NCBI GenBank assembly: GCA_033961575.1
Contig: CM066731.1
Coordinates: 134,161,001-134,225,000, forward strand
Direction of reading: 5' to 3'
Length of the DNA: 64,000 bases
Source: Aselliscus stoliczkanus
Lineage: Eukaryota > Chordata > Mammalia > Chiroptera > Hipposideridae
The notes below the pieces were generated by a model. The model saw nothing but the letters and a program-made list of their open reading frames with translations, was not told where the DNA came from and did not search any database. A program made the position numbers and the translations under genes. Shown here piece by piece: positions 61,651 to 64,000 of this stretch; the stretch's first letter is position 1, and each line of letters opens with the position of its first letter.

Positions 61651-62394
61651 ACTCTTTTTACTTCTTCGATGAGAACTTTATAAGTCTTGCACCAATGCTT
61701 CAATCATGTTAGTAAAATTTATGTCTTGCTTTTTCAGAATGTACATCTTTCTCTTTTAGCCATGGTTTTGTCTTATTTGATGCAGATTGTGGCCTTTTCA
61801 TTTTTAATTCTTATGTCACTAAAAAAAAATAGTACAGTTAAAAAAATAAACTTATTTTCTTTAATTATAGCTAAATTTACTGTTAGCTATTTTAGCTTTA
61901 ACCATAGAAACTTATCTTGCTGGAAAAGATACATTTGGGTAACTGCAAGAGGTAAAAGATTTTGGCATGTACTAGGATTAAGAAAATATGGGCTTTTATT
62001 GTGTGTGTTTTCATGTCCTATCACATCCTATCATAAAGTTTCAGAAAAGTACATAAATGCTAACTTCTATCTTTACATGTAAAATAATTTTGTTAAAATA
62101 TATTCTCTAAGAGCCCATTTGCTGAATAAGTGGTGCAGAAAAATGAATTCAAACGGATACTCTTATATACCATGACACACACAAAAAAAAATGACTTGAA
62201 GTTAGTCAACTAAAAATTTACCCCAAATAGGTGAGAAATTGTGGCAGTTTTAGTGCACTTCTGCTTTCACTTGAGCACTTTGAAACAGACATGCTCACTG
62301 TATAGACCTGAGATTTACTTCCCCAGGTGAGTTTAGCTTATCAGGCTTTTTCACACAGTTTTCTGCTAGAAAAAGGAAGGTGTTCTTTACACAC

Positions 62395-62600
62395 CTGACT
62401 AGAGAAGCATCAAAGTGCAATAGGTATAATGATGCCACCAGAGTCAGAAAGCTGGACCATATCCCCAATGTAGCCACTAGCATAATCTTAGGCAAGGTAT
62501 TTGACCTCACCAAGATTCAGTGTCCAAAAATGGAAACAGCATTCTTCCTGTTTCCTTCAGAGGAGTGTTGGAAGGATCAAATCAATAAATCTTCGTGTTT
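62395..62600 (+). mobile_element. MIR-like SINE, sense, degraded
   Basis: CACCAGAGTCAGAAAGCTGG, then ATCTTAGGCAAGGTATTTGACC (in part), AGATTCAGTGTCC and GGAAGGATCAAATCAATAAA, follow the MIR order. Confidence 0.6.
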
Positions 62601-62708
62601 TTTAAACACACAAAGTATTTTATAAATGTCAATTTATAAATTCTAAATCATCAATGCTCTAGTATGACTAAAATAAAATAAAATATTACTTTTTTGCTTT
62701 ATCCACAG

Positions 62709-62845
62709 AAACTCCCAAACCTAGTATTTCCCAACAGGGATCTAAGATGCTATCAAAGGTATCTTCAGCTCTGTCAAAGATGTTTTCTCGAACTAACTCC
62801 AATATTCCCAAATCTTCATCACCACCTCACCAGGATGAACACTGA
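62709..62845 (+). CDS. FSIP2: FSIP2 exon 23, last coding exon with stop
   Basis: The acceptor is TGCTTTATCCACAG. Two bases complete Glu with exon 22, then 44 codons from TPKPSISQQGSK to SSPPHQDEH and TGA at 62843-62845. The segment around KMLSKVSSALSKMFSR is a basic amphipathic helix candidate. The rest is Ser/Pro-rich and disordered. The last exon is coding to near its end and is followed within 42 bases by AATAAA. This fits the C-terminus expected for FSIP2. Confidence 0.92.
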
Positions 62846-62886
62846 ACTTTCTGTTCTTGATGCAACTATGCTTACTACTCTTGGAA

Positions 62887-62892
62887 AATAAA
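62887..62892 (+). promoter_or_regulatory. FSIP2: Poly(A) signal AATAAA of FSIP2
   Basis: A canonical AATAAA 42 bases after the stop, within TTGGAAAATAAAATATTTT. The GTGTCCTAT near 62912 may serve as the downstream element. The 3' UTR would then be only about 60 bases long. Confidence 0.75.
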
Positions 62893-63081
62893 ATATTTTT
62901 TAAAGCGTAACATAGTGTCCTATAAGATGATTCATATAATACTGAGCAAAAAAATTAAGAGCAAAAGAAAGTAAAATATAGGCCTGGGTAAGGGAAGGGT
63001 TTGATAAATGCTTTTGTTGAGCATTTTGATAAGCATTTGGTATGAAGATGCTGAATGCTAGTATTACCTGTATGCCCTCAG

Positions 63082-64000
63082 GAGAAAGGGACAAAAAAGT
63101 GAATCTACTAAACCAGTCATCCCTCATTTACCACCAGAAAATGAACTTGTATTTTCTTCTGTTCAATTTTTGGAGGATATTTTTACCAAAATAGTTAGCA
63201 AATTGAGATGAAACTCAAGCTGGATTCTATGATACAGCTATGAAATTGATTGGTTCACTGATAAAGGTGTATTTGGATGTTCAAATCAAAGTATTTATAC
63301 CAGATATAAGAAATAAGTTTTTCTCACCTGCAGATAAAATGTCATCATTTTATAATAATCTCCCAAGCAGAAAGATCCATTTAACCATTTAACCATTTAA
63401 ATATGGTTAAAGCACCATGTAGAAGTAAATAATTACTGTAGATAAAATACTAGATGTGCATAAAATGACCCTTGTGACTAAAAAAAAAAAAAGTCCCTTT
63501 TCAGACAAGTTACCTTTGTGCATAAAATAGCATCAATAAATAAATCATTGATTAGTAAAGTTATGAAAACCTTCATATAAATATTTTTACAAAATAATAG
63601 ATATGAAGACTCTATTTGTAAAAACAATACAAAGAGGAAAATTTTACAAGATCAATAGCTACCACAGCGGATAAAAGAAATTTTCAAAATCAGTTAACTT
63701 GCTACTTTGTGATATGGATCTACAGTATATTTACCCCTGATACCTAAGGATCTTGTTTAAAAGAACTAAAAAGGTGGGCCAAACAGCAAAGAATGCCAAT
63801 CATCATCACTGTCTACCCTAATGCTGACTCATGAAATTTATAAGGAATGTGATATATAAAATTTTCTTGACAGTAGCCAGTGCTAAAGCAAAAGCAGCTG
63901 AGAAAATTTTGCTTTACAAAATTGGATTTCCTTTAGTAAAATCAGTCAGTGAAGTTACGACAGGTAGCTCCACATATATCATTATGAAGTTATTCAATTA
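63082..64000 (+). pseudogene. Decayed partial copy of FSIP2 exon 17, runs past the window end
   Basis: The sequence is colinear with 36075-37090 of exon 17, same strand. The FLE-box start (CAATTTTTGGAGGATAT), ACAGCTATGAAATTGATTGG, the linker block ending CATCAATAAATAAATCATTG, GAAGACTCTATTTGTAA and CTGACTCATGAAATTTAT all align in order. An ungapped 111-base stretch (63237-63347 against 36303-36413) has 28 differences, about 75% identity, counted by hand. A deletion of about 60 bases follows AGCAAATTGAGATGA, and stops and frameshifts break the frame. The non-repeat linker also aligns, so this is a copy of that specific segment and not just another ancient repeat unit. No intron or poly(A) hallmark is available, because the copied stretch lies within one exon. 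Confidence 0.85.

Larger units (their letters stand above)
60447..62708. other. Intron 22, with MIR and MER5-like fragments
   Basis: Apart from the repeats listed separately, no gene was seen. The 131-codon open frame at 61687-62082 is AT-rich, has no homology I know, and lacks splice context. Confidence 0.5.
1..62905 (+). other. FSIP2: FSIP2 gene, partial: exons 11-23 with introns; 5' end outside the window
   Basis: Thirteen exons chain in one frame from 4492 to the stop at 62843-62845, giving about 6,587 residues. Recognition rests on two adjacent giant exons of about 9 kb, the many FLE-box repeats, and the short serine-rich C-terminus. In known biology, FSIP2 was found as a partner of AKAP4 in the fibrous sheath of the sperm principal piece, and loss in men causes multiple flagellar abnormalities and infertility. 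Exon numbers used here count back from the last exon as 23, following my memory of the human gene. No promoter or start codon is inside the window. The transcript end is placed roughly 15 bases after the poly(A) signal by inference. Confidence 0.9.

Noticed and set aside
61687..62082. A 131-codon open frame in intron 22
   Set aside because: Intronic and AT-rich, with no supporting splice pattern or known family. The hydrophobic look follows from T-rich codons.

Overview
The window is mammalian nuclear DNA: AT-rich, built of small exons separated by large introns with GT-AG junctions, and full of LINE-1 (L1), L2, MIR, MER5-like and tRNA-derived SINE sequence. It carries one protein-coding gene on the plus strand, which I recognise as FSIP2 (fibrous sheath-interacting protein 2), a very large testis protein of the sperm-tail fibrous sheath. 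The species is not certain. Three copies of a tRNA-derived SINE beginning GGCCGGCC are present, one of them a long GC-rich composite. They suggest a particular placental lineage, perhaps colugo (Dermoptera), but I hold that weakly.

Layout: the 5' part of FSIP2 lies left of the window. Six small exons follow (4492-4601, 5401-5455, 6540-6631, 14587-14636, 16103-16139, plus an uncertain alternative at 13548-13645). Two giant exons come next, 18401-27341 (8,941 bases) and 29161-38669 (9,509 bases). The 3' exons are 41155-41649, 47353-47531, 54104-54147, 57041-57084, 60377-60446 and 62709-62845, with an AATAAA 42 bases after the stop. Every junction among the 13 accepted exons keeps frame and no accepted exon contains an internal stop. 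Together they encode about 6,587 residues, against about 6,900 for human FSIP2 (recalled), so only a few hundred N-terminal residues are missing. Counting back from the last exon as 23 makes the giant exons 16 and 17, which matches my memory of the human gene.

Both giant exons are built of diverged internal repeats: about 350 residues per unit in exon 16, and about 163 residues per unit (13 FLE-type units alternating between two sub-types) in exon 17. Many repeat helices fit the published pattern for amphipathic helices that bind the PKA RII dimerisation/docking domain. This suggests, without proving it, that FSIP2 is a multivalent AKAP-like scaffold.

Immediately 3' of the gene (63082 to the window end) lies a decayed same-strand copy of part of exon 17, about 75% identical to its parent over the stretch aligned by hand. 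The introns hold old L1 fragments on both strands, including two long sense-strand L1s that nearly fill introns 18 and 19, a probable ERVL-type solo LTR, and several microsatellites. I saw no other gene, RNA gene or CRISPR array.
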